From NCBI GenBank assembly GCA_001598975.1, contig BBXU01001113.1:55957-119956 (forward strand): DNA of 64,000 bases. The letters run 5' to 3'. The position numbers were made by a program, and so were the translations under genes. Positions 47,101-59,500 of the stretch are shown here, piece by piece. Within the stretch, counting starts at the first letter, position 1. The number at the start of each line of letters is the position of its first letter. The notes below the pieces were generated by a model, which searched no databases, was not told the DNA's origin, and saw nothing but the letters and a program-made list of their open reading frames with translations. The stretch comes from Parachlorella kessleri (lineage: Eukaryota; Chlorophyta; Trebouxiophyceae; Chlorellales; Chlorellaceae).

Positions 47101-50100
47101 CACACTACCGGTCAAGCTCACGCATGCACGCAGTCTGTGTAGATGCCGCATATGATAAAACACCCTGCACATGCCTTGATGTGAGTTAGTCTCGTTTTAA
47201 GATAAGTGAAGCGACTGGCATTATGAGACTAACAACCGCTCTCCTCTGCAAAGCTACACCCCTGCTTCATCCTACCCACGCGATGACAAACGGAACATCA
47301 GAAGAAAAACAGGCGGGCGCAGTCCGGCAAACCCACCACCACAACTTACGCGCAAAGAGAGAATGGGGAAAGAGCAAAAAGACCGTCACTTAGAACAGCC
47401 CAGAGCATCCTCAGCGCAGCCCGGCAGCCCAGCTCAGCTAGCCTGCAGGGCGCAGTCTCTCCTCGAACAGCAACCCATAGTCGCTGCCACCGACCCACCA
47501 TTCGCTCCTGCAGCAGCCGCGCCACCTCCCTGCCATCCAAAGACGACACCGCTTCCACAAACGCCTGCAGGTCCTCGCGGTCCGGCGCCGCCCGCAGCCC
47601 GGCAGGCGTGCACACCTTGTCGACCGCCCGCGCCTCCTGCTGCTGAGAGCCGCCTGCCGCCGCTGCCGCGGCCGCGGCGGCGCCAGCGCCCGGCGGGACC
47701 GCGCCTCTGCCGTAGTCCCCCCCTGCGTCGCCATTGGCGCCGGAGTAGCCGTCCTACTGGGAAGGAAACGGCAGCAGGAGTTGCGCCACATGGGATTGGC
47801 CCAGTCGGCTGACTGACTGCTAGGATGCCGGCTGCTCCCACTTGTTAACAATGCTCCCCCAACATGCGTGAGCTGCTAGTATTTGTACAGCCGGCTTGAC
47901 GCCATCCTCATACATCATGCATACCGCACGTCATGTGAAGTGCACGGCCACTCCGGACCTAGCATGCCCAGCATGCCAGCCAACATGCAAGTGGCAGCCA
48001 GGCAGGTGGCCGGGGCGTCCTGCTGCCGCTCGCACCTCGGCCAGCAAGGAGTCCTGGGGAGCACGGCTCATGGACGCCCGCAGCGACTGCACTCCCGAGG
48101 AGAAGGACCCCAGCAGGCCCTGCCCTCCCCCGCCGCCTCCCACCCTGCCCCCGGCGCCGCTGCTGACGGCCGTGTAGCCACTCGCCCCAGCCACTCGGCT
48201 GGAGGAGAAGCCGCCCAGGCCACCGCCGCTGCTGAAGCCCCCCTGGGCGCTACCGCCACCGCCGGAGGAGCGTAGGGAGTCGCTTCCAAAGCCTACCATG
48301 CGGCCGCTGCTTCGAGAGGCGGAGCCCAGCCCGCCTCCGCCAGACCCTGTCCCTGGGGAGGAGTAGGCGCCTGCGGCGTCGCTGCCAAAGCCCTGGATGC
48401 GGCCCTGCGAGCATGCTCGCACCAGGTGGCCGGGTCAGGCGTGAGGGGCGCTCAGTCCAAGCTCTTCAGCATTCGTGGCGTGGCTACCAAGGAAGAAGGT
48501 CGATGCGATGCAGATGCCCTCTTGTACGAGTCAGTGGGTGGGGCTTTGCTTCTTAAACCATACGGCCCTGGCCCCCGAAAGCTACCTGGGACCAACCAAG
48601 GTAGCAAGACAGAAGGGGCAGGCACAGCTCTCACAGTCCTCGCTGAAGCCCGTCCAATACCAGTTGTTCACAGGTACCCCACGAGATATACTGGTTATCA
48701 CATCCCCCAGCAGGATTTACACACGGTCCTGACAAACAGCTCAGCCCACCCGCGCATCGCGCCACCTCCCAAAGCCAAGCACCAATCAACCAAGGCAGGG
48801 CTGGCCAGGCCGGGCCATCCGTCCTGCCCCTTCAGCCAGGCCCCCATCAATGCCTCAGTCAAGTGTAGCAGGCTGTGCAGGGATTTGCCGTCCAAGCAAG
48901 AAACTCTGAGACAGTGGTCAGCAGTAACCCACAGCCTCACCCCTAGCGAGGAGGAGGTCATAGTGGGGCCGCTGCTGGGACCGGCTCCTTCTGAGCCACC
49001 GTGCAGGGAAGCCAGGGCCTCCTGGGCCAGCTGCTGCACGCGCTTCCAGGGGATGTCGCCCTTGAACGGGTCGGGCTGCAGGCAGGAAGCAGCCGGGGAG
49101 GAGATGTGCAGCTGTGGGTGCACAGTTTGTCGCGAGCCCACTGAGGAAAGCAATCGCAGACTGCGACAAGGAGCTGGTGCTGTAGCATGGGCGACTAGGA
49201 GCTCAAGTGTCAACAGGCTGCTGTCCACTGCATCGGAGTGTAGGCAAGACACTTCCACAAGGTAAGGCTGCCCTAGGTTAAGGCAGGGATGCAGGCAGGC
49301 CTTCTTTTTGCCCGTCTGCTGGCACGACTACCCTGCTTCCGCATTTGCAGGACAAAGTGCCGAGCAAACGAGCGTTCCCCAAGGGTTGCTGCCATTCCCA
49401 CCCACTCGCAGCCGCTACGGTGTCGACACCACCGCCGCTCCCACAGCAAGAGCCACTGCAGAGGCAAGCCCAAGCTGCTAGCCCTGCTAGAACTGCAAAG
49501 GTACCTCGCAGCGGAAGCCTGTGAGCTCTCGGATGACAGAAGAGTGCTTGGCCATCTGCCGCCGAAACTCAGGGCTGCCCTTGGTGCAAAGGTGGCGCAC
49601 CGCCCTCAGCGCCTGCATAGGATGATGATGGAGGACGTCGTGTAGGGTCGCTGAGATGGGAGCTGGCACAGCTGAACGCAGCTGAACGAGCCAGGCGGGC
49701 AAGCAGATACCCCTGGGCACTTCTTCCAGAAGGCACAGAGGCACACGAGGCACACTGCTGAACGCTCTGCCCAGGAGCAGAACTGAGGTTCCTGGAGAAG
49801 AACTGCCAGCTCCATGTTGAAGAACAATCTAAGGTGCTACCTTCTGCTTGACATTGGGCGCCTTGTTCCCAAGGCGCCGCACGATGTGATCCACCGCAGC
49901 GTTGACGTTGTCGCCCTGGCTGCCCACAGCCTGGGCTAGCTCGTCCAGCTGCCATACTGCACAGGCGAGGCCAAGCTGGTGTGAAGTAATCCCAGGGCAA
50001 TGATCAGGTGACGACTAAGAGGTGGCAGAGAATATGCCCAAGCAGAAACCAAGAGAATAGACCAGTGCTTGTTTCTTACTTGGCGTGGGGTCGTCAGTGT

Positions 50101-50167
50101 TCGAGGTGGCTTGGTCGATCTTTAGCCGGAGCTGCACAGACCCCACAAAGCCAGCTACCCGATCCAT
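44117..50167 (-). CDS. MTV1: MTV1/tepsin-like ENTH-VHS adaptor accessory protein
   Basis: Clathrin/AP-4 accessory protein like Arabidopsis MTV1 and animal tepsin, acting in trans-Golgi vesicle traffic. Eleven exons: 50167-50080, 49956-49841, 49612-49505, 49075-48941, 48404-48036, 47753-47499, 47080-46976, 46659-46506, 46302-45013, 44786-44674 and 44143-44117. They give 919 residues with all phases closing. The N-terminal ENTH-like domain (residues 1-150) reads WQLDELAQAVGSQGDNVNAA, HIVRRLGNKAPNVKQK and DPFKGDIPWKRVQQLAQEAL. A Gly/Ser linker precedes a second helical (VHS-like) domain at about 320-420 (EDLQAFVEAVSSLDGREVA, RALCAVEAVIESGS). The long exon 46302-45013 is Gln/Gly/Met-rich with repeated DLLGG and two LFSGLS(V/M) motifs near residues 536 and 626. 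The C-terminus FDFIG plus a 27-nt last exon (DHLKNLKK) matches the conserved end of plant MTV1. Confidence 0.94.
46700..46714 (-). repeat. duplicated 3' splice site upstream of an MTV1 exon
   Basis: The 15-mer at the real splice site (46655-46669, covering the acceptor and the first bases of exon 46659-46506) is repeated identically 45 bp upstream. Use of the distal site would add 45 nt but meets an in-frame TGA after two codons. Confidence 0.7.
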
Positions 50168-50527
50168 GGTTTTAGCCTTTTGTGTGGAGCTTTGGTGCGC
50201 TTCTCTGTGCCGCTGCAGCAATGCATGCTCCAGGGGTCCAAGAGGCACTACAGTACTGCTATGGAATCCCTGGCTAGGTCGACTGGGCGTGCCCATTAGG
50301 ACTCCCAGCCAGCGGATGCAAAGCTTGCCTAATCCGACGTGTATCAATGCGTGTACACCACTGCTCAGGCAGCACCCAACCTTATTTCTTGCCTAACTTT
50401 CTGGGTGCAGCGCGCCATGGGGAAGTCAATTGACTGCTCGACACGACTGCAGCCTCGTTTTGATCAGACGGGGCGCCGTGGCACGACTGTCGAGCATCCA
50501 ATAATCCGGACCAATCCGACAACCGGG
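50168..50527. promoter_or_regulatory. divergent promoter region, MTV1-like / LRR kinase
   Basis: 360 bp between the two start codons. An in-frame upstream ATG at about 50417 (MGKSIDCSTR) precedes the chosen LRR-kinase start and may be 5' UTR or a longer N-terminus. No clear promoter element recognised. Confidence 0.4.
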
Positions 50528-53500
50528 ATGCAGTTCAGTGCTTACTGGACGCTGTGCCTGTCGCTGCTGCTCCTCGGCGCCCCTGCTTCCGACGCTGGCA
50601 GTCCGGAGCAAGACAGTAAGTGTCCACCACGCCCACAAGGGCACCAGCCAGCACTTTGTTGCGCAGGCTAGCCACCATGGGGTGGGGGACCTTCACGATG
50701 TTTACGAAGTAGTACTGACGAGCTCGCCGACCAGTCTGCAGGAGCCATCCTAGTACAACTGCGAGACAGCGTCCGCAACTGGAAGAAAGTCAGTGGGAGG
50801 GGCTACTTTGTGGACTGGGACGACGCCAACCCTGCCTGGTCATGGCAGGGTGTGAAGATGAACTTCCACCTGAGGGTCACGGAACTGTAAGTGTTCCCAC
50901 TTGTGCAGCGGCAGTCTATGCAACAGGGTGCCCCCCTGCTGGCTTTAGTGTGTTTCTGAGTGTGAGGCTGCTAGCTGTGCTGAGGAGCACATATAAGTGG
51001 GGCAACTGTCAAGCTGTTGGTGAGGTAGACTGGTGTGGGTGCCAAGAGTACCCGAATTACTGAAGAGCTGGGAGAAGGTAGTACCTGGATAGCAGCCTTG
51101 TCAGGGCAGTGGCCTGCAACCTATTGGCAGCCTAGCAGGCGAGAAGCGCACATGTAGCGGTCAATATGTGTATCTGAGTACATTCTCGCCTATGTATGGT
51201 ATCCCTTGGCAATTTATTCTCGCCAGCGATATGAAGCCCTCCCCCCACTCACCCCCCCCCCCCCCTAAAAAATGTCCACCATCACCCACACTCACGCAGC
51301 CTTGCTAACTAAGCGCAAGTGAGGCGTGTATGGGGCGCTTACTGTGGCCTTTCCCAGTCCCACCTGAGGCGCACGATGTTATCCCTTCCCCCCTGCAGAT
51401 CTCTTACGTGTTATGACTACCTTGCTTGCAACAAGGCGGAGGGGCTGCTCCTCCCTGCCCTGGCCAACCTGACACGCCTTCGAGTGCTGTGAGTTGCGGG
51501 CCGAGACAGGGTGGTGCCTGTTGGGTGGGATGTGGGGGCGTTTTGGGGGCCTGGGCGCACGCTGGTGGGCCGGGTGGGGTCTTTAAATATACTGGATATA
51601 CCCCTGGCTGGATGTGGCGTGCTTATGCTAGGAAGAGGGGGAAGGAATGCTAACCCCAGGTGGTGAGCGTGTGTCTCTCTCTGTAAGCAAGGGGGGTGGT
51701 AGGTGATAACAACCCGCCACTTGGGCTGGCCTGCGCTTAGCCCAGGGACAGGGGCCAGCGGGGCGGCGCATGTTGGGGAGGGGACCATCATAGCAGTCGA
51801 TGCGATGTCAGCAGCTACATCATGGCTGACAGAAGTTCGAGTTAAGGGATTGGGCACACCGTGTTGACAGCATTGGGAGGGTGGTGTATGCAAGTAGCAC
51901 CCCAAGACCCGCGCTTCTCTAGGTACTGCCTTGCAGGGACCAGCAAGGGACAACATGGCCACACGGAGGTGCACTGTTCAGCCCTGCCCCAGTGTCCCTC
52001 CCTCCCTCCCTCCCTCCCTACCTGCTTAGGGTTTGCCACTTCTCAGTCCTGTGTTGGCGGCCCTCCGCAGGCACCTGGCCTCCAACAAGTTCCACGGCGG
52101 CATCCCCCCCGAGTGGCTCAGCCCGGGCGCCTTCCCGCGCCTGGAGGAGCTCAACCTGGAGCTCAACCGGCTGACGGGCACGCTGGGGGAGGAGTGGGCG
52201 CGGCCCGGGGTGCTCCCCAGGCTGCGCAACCTGTGAGTTCTGACCGCGCCATGGGCTGGCTGGCTGGATGGCTGACTCTCTGTCTGCCTGTCTGTCCGTC
52301 CAACTAGCCCGGCTGGCTGGCTGGCTACTGGCTGGCCGGCTGGCTGGCTGGCTGGCTGATTTATGGGCTGTTGAGCTTTGGTGCTTGCTGGGCGCTGCCA
52401 GAGACAGTAGCTTGGCGTATCATGTGCCCCTTGGTGGGTCTGCACTGGTGCACTGGGGCATGGCAGCATGGACTCCAGCTGATGGGGGCATGGCGTCAGC
52501 AGGGTAATAGGCATTGCGCCAGAGCGCTCTGCGTCTGATTGGGGGCAGGGAGCGTGCAGAGCGGTGCAGGCAGCACCTAGGCAACCCTGCAAGAGGGTTG
52601 GCAGCCGGCCGAATGTTGGTTGGGGGTGAGCACCTTGTGTGCCTGGAAAATTGGGGAGAACCTATCCCCGGCTTCAGTCGCATTTAGAGGGGGGTCTATG
52701 CGCCCAGTGGTGCATGTCATCAAGAAGTGGTACTTGACTTGCGCGATCTCCATGGAATGCAACTGACAGCACGAGGCTAGGCAACAGCAGCATCGCCTGG
52801 TATGTAGCAAGTAGTACATCCTGGCTACCGGTTGGCCCCACGTGTGGGTGACCCACGGCAGCAAGGTCATGTGGCGGCCGAACTGGTCTACACTATGCCC
52901 CTCGTACAGAAGCTGCAGGTAGCGGAGGCAGTAGTAATTCTCGTCTGCCTGGCCGCAGGTACCTGTCCAACAACTCCTTCACTGGCAGCCTCCCGGACTC
53001 GTGGGCTGGGGCCGAGCGCTTCCAGGGCCTGGAAGTCCTGTGAGTGGGGAGTCTGGGGTGTGTAGGAAGGTCCTTCCGGGGGGGGGGGAGGGGGTGTGTT
53101 GCGCGGGCATGTTTGGTGACCGGCCGCTAGATGTTGGGGATGTAACACCAGGGATCTCCTGCAATGTGGGAGACCAGCTCGGCGGAAGGATGTCGGGTAG
53201 AAGCGGGGATGCCCGTAAGACTGGTGGGGCCGGGCTTCAGAAGCACAGGTTACCCGTTGCGACAGCTGAAGGACGAGAGAGAGAAGATGGGCAACATTTG
53301 GCCTCAACAAGTGTGCAGTAGCTGCTGCCGTGCCATGGCTGGCCACCCACCATCTCCAGCGCTGCGCGGCCTGCTACCACTGGCCGCCTGCCCTTTGTTG
53401 TGCCGGAATGCCCCTTGCCCCACTGCACGCGCACTTGCTCTTAGGGTGTTTCAGTAACCAAGTGGCGCATGGGAAACCTGGGAGTAACAGCTCCCCTCCT

Positions 53501-56500
53501 TGGGAGTCGTCACACATAGGCGTGGCAAGCTCCTAGCCATGTCAACCTTCCAGGGAGAAGTCACACAAATGATTCACACATGGTGCCTCCTCATTGACGC
53601 ATCTGGCACCCGCCACACTGCTGTCTGACCCACCCCTGTAACTTGCATTCCATCTTAAATGGTTCAGTCTAGTCTAGTCTAGTCCAACAGCGTACCGCCA
53701 CCTGACCATGCTGGGTCCCCCAAGTGGGGCCAACAAAAAGCCAGGATGTACTATGCCCACAAACCACAAATGGCTCAGTGTGCACCTCTTTGCAGGGAGC
53801 TGGCCAACAACCCCCTGGCCAACCAGACCCTGCTGCCCTCCTGGGGCAGCCGCCCCGGCGCCTTCCCCCGACTCCAGAGGCTCTCCCTCAGCAACAGTCG
53901 GCTCAGGGGGCCGCTCCCCGCCCCCTGGGGCAGCGCGGGGGCCCTCCCCTCCCTGCTACATCTGGACCTATCCAGCAACTCGCTGTCGGGCGGCCTGCCG
54001 GACGGCTGGGGCAGCCCGGGGCGCTGGAGGGCGCTGCGCACGCTGTGAGTCAGCCCCCCGGGGGGCACTGTACTCTGTGGATGACATTGGGCATGTCTAC
54101 AGTTGCCCACAGCCTGCGTCCCTCCCTGGCTTCTGCAGCCAACGTGCTGCTGGAAAGTGGTGTTGACTGGCTGCCCATGGTGACTGGCCAACGACAACTG
54201 CAGCTGCATGGCAAAAACCGCCGCGGCTGGTTTCCTCCATGTCTCACCCTGCTCTTTGATCGGCTGACTCGGCTGCGCCGGCTGCTCGCTGTGTGTGTGT
54301 GTGTGTGTGCAGCAACCTGGCGGGGAACCAGCTGGAGGGTGCGCTTCCCCAGGCCTGGGCGTGTGAGGGATGCTTCCCGGAACTTGGCCTGATGTGAGTG
54401 TGGTGCTTGGCTGGGTGGGACGCGCTTGGATGTGTTTTGCGTGTGGCTGTGTGTGTATGTGTGTGTGTGTGGGTGGGGTGGGGTGGGGGGGGGACGGCGC
54501 TTTTTAACGATGTGGTCTGCTGGGAGGTGTGCAAGGCAGGATGGACGTTGCGACTTGCTGGGCTAATGTGGGAGGCCTGCTGAAGCTGCTGGGAGGTGTG
54601 CTGCATGCATCTCTCGGCCCAGGGAGCTGTGCTAACTTGAACTGCATGGGGCCGTGTATGAACTGTGCTGCGGCGGTCTTTCTATCTGTTGGACAGCTGC
54701 CCCTTCCACCAAGCAGCGTTTCCCAGTGGCCCGCCTGTGCTTGGGGGACACCTGCCCTTTTTAAACCTTGCTTGGCGCAAACCCGCATGTTGCACTCCGC
54801 ACCACCTTACTCGCCCCTCTGGGCCGCTCAGCTGCTGCATCAAGAACTGGCATGGAAAATAAGCATCAGGAACTATGTGTTCGTGTGCTGATCGCAGTGC
54901 CCTCCCCGACAACCGTCTCAATGGGAGCCTTCCCGAGTCCTGGGCCCGGCTGCCCTCCCTCCTTGCTCTCGAAGTCAGCAACAACAGGTGAGCAATAGCC
55001 ACAGCCACGTGGCCACATCAGCTGCCCAGCAGCTGAGTTCTTAACTTGGCTCCCTTTTGCTTTTGCCTTTGGCTCCCTCGCCAGGGAGGGCTAGGGAGCC
55101 AGCCGCCTGTCTGGGATGGACGGCACTGCCGCGGCGCTGCCGAAAGAGCTGCATGAAACGTTGCATAGCTTGCATGCACTGGCGCTGGTGCTGGCGCACA
55201 TGGGATCAGCTACCCACAGTGGGGATCCTGCTGCCGTTCCAGCGCTTCTTGCCGTCCGGGAGCCTGTCAAGCTTGTCTGTGTTCCCTTTTTCATTTTGAA
55301 GGCCTTTTCCTCCCTTTTCTCTTTTTACGACAAACACCTGGGCCTCCCTCACCGCCCTGCCTCTCACCCACTATCCTAGTAGGGCCCTTACCTCCCTCCC
55401 CAAGGCTACTGCTTCACAGGCTGTCCGGGAGCCTGCCGGCCGCCTAGGCTGCCGCCATGACACCCTTCCTATTGCCTTCCTACATGCCTTACCCCCTTCC
55501 CCATTGCTGCTGCTTGACAGGCTGTCCGGGAGCCTGCCGGCCGCCTGGGCCTCCCCCACCACCATGCGGCTCTTCCGGCGGCTGCTGGCAGCCGGCAACG
55601 CCCTCACCGGCACGCTGCCCGCCTCCTGGGGCGTGCCCGGCTGCCTGCCCTACCTGGCGGTCCTGGGCCTGGCGGGGAACAGGCTGGAGGGGGGCCTGCC
55701 GGAGGCGTGGGGCCAGGCCCTGGCCTTGCCCCACCTCATCCAGCTGTGAGTGGCCGCGGCCGGGCGGGCCTGCAGGGCGTTGCTGTATGTGTGCGTGGGT
55801 GGGTGTGGGTGCGTGGTGCGTGCGGGCATGCAGCTCAAGGGGGCGGCGGCGGGCGGGGGGAGGGGGGGGGGGTGCCCTCGTGCCTACCAGCCTACCGGTG
55901 GTAAGCCCAGGGGGTCACGTTACGCCCAGAAGCAGCGGTAGCCTTCTAGCTATCTAGGGAGCAGGGTGGAGGTGCACGCTGTTGGAGGCAGGGGCCTGGG
56001 CCCTGGGATTCTCTTGGGGAATCTAGGATTCTCTCACCTACGCCAGCTGTGAGTGCCAGGGAGGGTATCAGAGGAGTTAGCATGGGTCTCACGTCCTCGG
56101 CCTGTTGCGGGCCTCCAAGGGACTGGCCCCAGTGCTGCGTGTCCACTGCCGCTTTGCTGCTGACCGGACCTGGAGCCGCCAAGCCCTTGTAAACTTAACA
56201 GCCCCCTTGCAGGGAGTGAAGGCCCATGCAATTTTGGCAGTATATGATTCCCCACCCAAAGGTCTAGCTGCGGTGCTGGTCAAACCTTGCCTGCTGCCAG
56301 TGGAGTGTGCTGAGCGCATGCATGCTGCGCTGGGGCCTGCAGGGATTTGTCAGACAACCGGCTGAGCGGCCCCCTCCCCACGCAGTGGGCCCTCAACTCG
56401 ACGCTCCAGCAGCTAGCCTTTCTGTAAGTTGTGCTACAGTTGCTACAGCCACCCTGCAGGTTGTGCCACAGTGCTATATATGTGAGTGGTGTCATTGTCT

Positions 56501-59500
56501 GCGGGTGTGAGGTGGGTCACAGCCTGCAGAGCGGGTAGCCCCCCGGGGGGGCTTGGCGGGGGGTGGGGTGGGGGGCGCGGGGCTGTTTTTCGGTGGCTCA
56601 CAACACCAATGGGTGGATGAGGCCTATCCTGGCGCAGCATCTTGGGGGAATCTCCGCACCTGACGGTGCCGCTCCCGCCACTCTTCCATCAGATGCCGTA
56701 AAAGTCCATACACCTAGTTCACCTCTGTCAAAATCTTTCTCCGTGTACAGTTGTTCTATAATACCCCGCTGGCCTGGTGTGGTGCATCATGAGATAAAAA
56801 GCAGGATAGCTAAGATGAACGCAGGTGGCATGACCGTAATTCTCGTGCGTAGAGGGGACAGCCTGCTCCACCACTGCCCCTCCCCCCCTGCCACCATCGC
56901 CGCTGGCTCGTGCCACTTGGATCAACTAAATGAAATGGATATTTCTTCATATATATTACTTTTGCTTATAGTATATTTTTAGAATATTTTCTTCATGCTA
57001 TTTATTCTCCATTTTTGCAGGGTCCTGTCGAACAACTCTCTCACCGGCGGCCTGCCAACCTACTGGGGCACCGTCCCTGACGCCCTGCCCAGCCTTACCG
57101 CCCTGTGAGTGCACCTATTGCGGTTGAGATGTGACCCATTTCAGCCTTGCAGCGGAAGCTCCACAGCAGTAGCATGGTGTGACGCGAGTCCCAGGCCAGA
57201 TGTCGGAATGTTTTGCTCCCACCGACCATAGGGAATCAAGGTTCTTAATCCTTGGCGACCGTGGTACCGTTTGTGTTGTTGATGCTGTCTTGCTGCCCAG
57301 CTGACGGCCTTATTCTGTATCCACCTAGGCCGCCAGCCCGCACTGGCCGCTGTTCATCTGGGCCTGGTGTGCAGCGATGTAGTGAGCCATAGCACTGCTG
57401 CTGGGTAGTCTCCACCATGTGTGTGAGCCCCTCTGCCGGGTGGTGATGCCGGCTGGCAGGCAGGCATGGAGGGCATGGCTTACATGGAGGGGCTGGGTGG
57501 CAGATTTGTTCCCCGGCCCCGGCAGGTGCACCCACATGGCTTGGAGCCCACCTGGCTTCAACCCACATTGTTGTACCCTCTGCAGGGACCTCTCCCACAA
57601 CCAGCTGAACGGCACCCTGCCGGCCGAGTGGGGGTCCGAGCGGTCCGCCCTGCGGTCCCTCTCCTCGCTGTGAGTTGTGCTGCTGTGCTCTGAGGTTACG
57701 TAACAAGGTGGTCTCTGGTAGGTTGTTGTCCCACCCGGCGACAGCGTCTCTCGGGAGGGCGCCACCGGACAGGCTGCCACATACGCAATGAAAAGGCACA
57801 GGGGTGCCGAGCCTCCTTGCTGTTTGTGTGCTTGCTAAGGTTGTATGGACCTGGAAGATCTAGATGTTGGTCTCCGGGGGGCAGGCCAACATTCTGCCAC
57901 ACATGCTGTGGCCAGTCACGCTGTGCACTGCAACCATAGCGCTTGCATCCGAGGCAATGCATTACGTTGCTACAGTATGTGTGCAGCGAAATACCAGATT
58001 AGCTCTGAAGCATGAACGCTGGTGAGAGTTGTCCGGCAGCAGAGCTGTTCCCTAGTAGCTACTTGTCTAAGCTCCTGGGCTTGAGGGATCGTACTGTGTT
58101 GCTGCAGGGAGCTACAGGGCAACAACTTCACCGGGGAGGTGCCCCTCAACTGGGCCATGATCACCAGCCTCAGGCAGCTGTGAGTGTTTTACTTCGAAGG
58201 GCAGGCACACAACGCACATCTGTGTTTCACACCGGCACATGCATGGCAGGTTGCCTGCTGGGCCTGCTGGGTACTACTGCACAGCGTGGTGCAAGCAGGC
58301 TCAGCATGTTTGCTGGTGCCGCCCAACCGCGTCGTCATGTGGATGGTCCGTCAGTCCGTCATCTGCTTGTGAGCACAGCCGCCCACCAACAAACACATCC
58401 ATAGGGCTGTCCCCCTCTGCTTGTGACGAGGGGCCACAGCAGCAGTAAGTAGTAGGTGGACAGGTACATGGAGGATATCCCTGCCACACAGAAGACAACC
58501 CGAACCATGCGGGCCAGGAGACTTCCCACAGGGTCTAAACAGGACGCTCGTTATCGCGATGTGCCTCCTCCTATGCGTGCAGGGGTGTCTCACCAGGCAA
58601 CGAGGGCCTGTGCCGCCCGCCCCCCTACACCGGCTTCTTCCAGCTGTGCGCCGCAACCCTAAACGACCCGTGCACCCACTATGTGCAGCTGCCGCTGTGG
58701 TGCCCAGGCGAGTGGCTGAGGTGGGGCAAATCCAGCCCAACATGGTTGTCCAACTAGGTGCGTGCCCTCCAGGGCAACTAGGCCTGCCGGCACACTAGCC
58801 CCCAAGCAGCACCTCATGGGCCATCTCCCTGGACTCAATCTTGCACTAAGAATCCTCAATCTTGCGCTATGTGAAGGTCACGAGCCGCCCCCTGCCGCAC
58901 CCGACAGCTGGTATGGCCTGCCCACCTTCTGGGCAGCGCTGGTGCTGGGAGGCGCTGCCACCGCCTGCCTGTCGGTGGTGCTGCTGGTGGTGGTGCTGCT
59001 GCAGAGGGCCCACACGCCGCCCGAGTGGCAGGCGCTGGCCAACTCGGTGGAGCTGGCTGGGCTGGGAGGAAAGGGAGGCGGCAGCAGCGGCAGCGGCAGC
59101 AAGGTGGGGTGGCCTCGCCTGGTTATGGTGCGTTGGTGCTGTGTGTTGCAGGGGGTGAAGCGTGGTGGGCAGTTAGGTGGGGTTGCACCGCTGCTGTGGT
59201 GTGTCCGCGTGATGCCAGGGGCACCGGGGAACAAGTGAAGGCAGCAGCAAGCCTGAAAGCAAGCCTAGCGGGGGGGAAAAGGGGGGGGGGCGGCAGCTCG
59301 GGGGGAAGGCGTGCTGTGTGGGGTTGGTTGAGAGGCAGGGGGTGCTGGTGAGGACTCTCACCCACAGTCATGTGCCATCTGCTGTTCAGCTAGCTTCTGC
59401 TGCCTGATTGTGGCGCGGATGCATCCGCGGCACATGCTTCGTTGCTGCTGTGGGAAGCGTCGGTGATTGATGCTCGTTGTCATGTTGTGCAGGGTTTCAA

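Noticed and set aside
51399..58179. Regularly spaced similar units as a CRISPR or tandem DNA repeat array
   Set aside because: The units are LRR-coding exons with normal splice sites and diverged DNA, in a eukaryotic gene.
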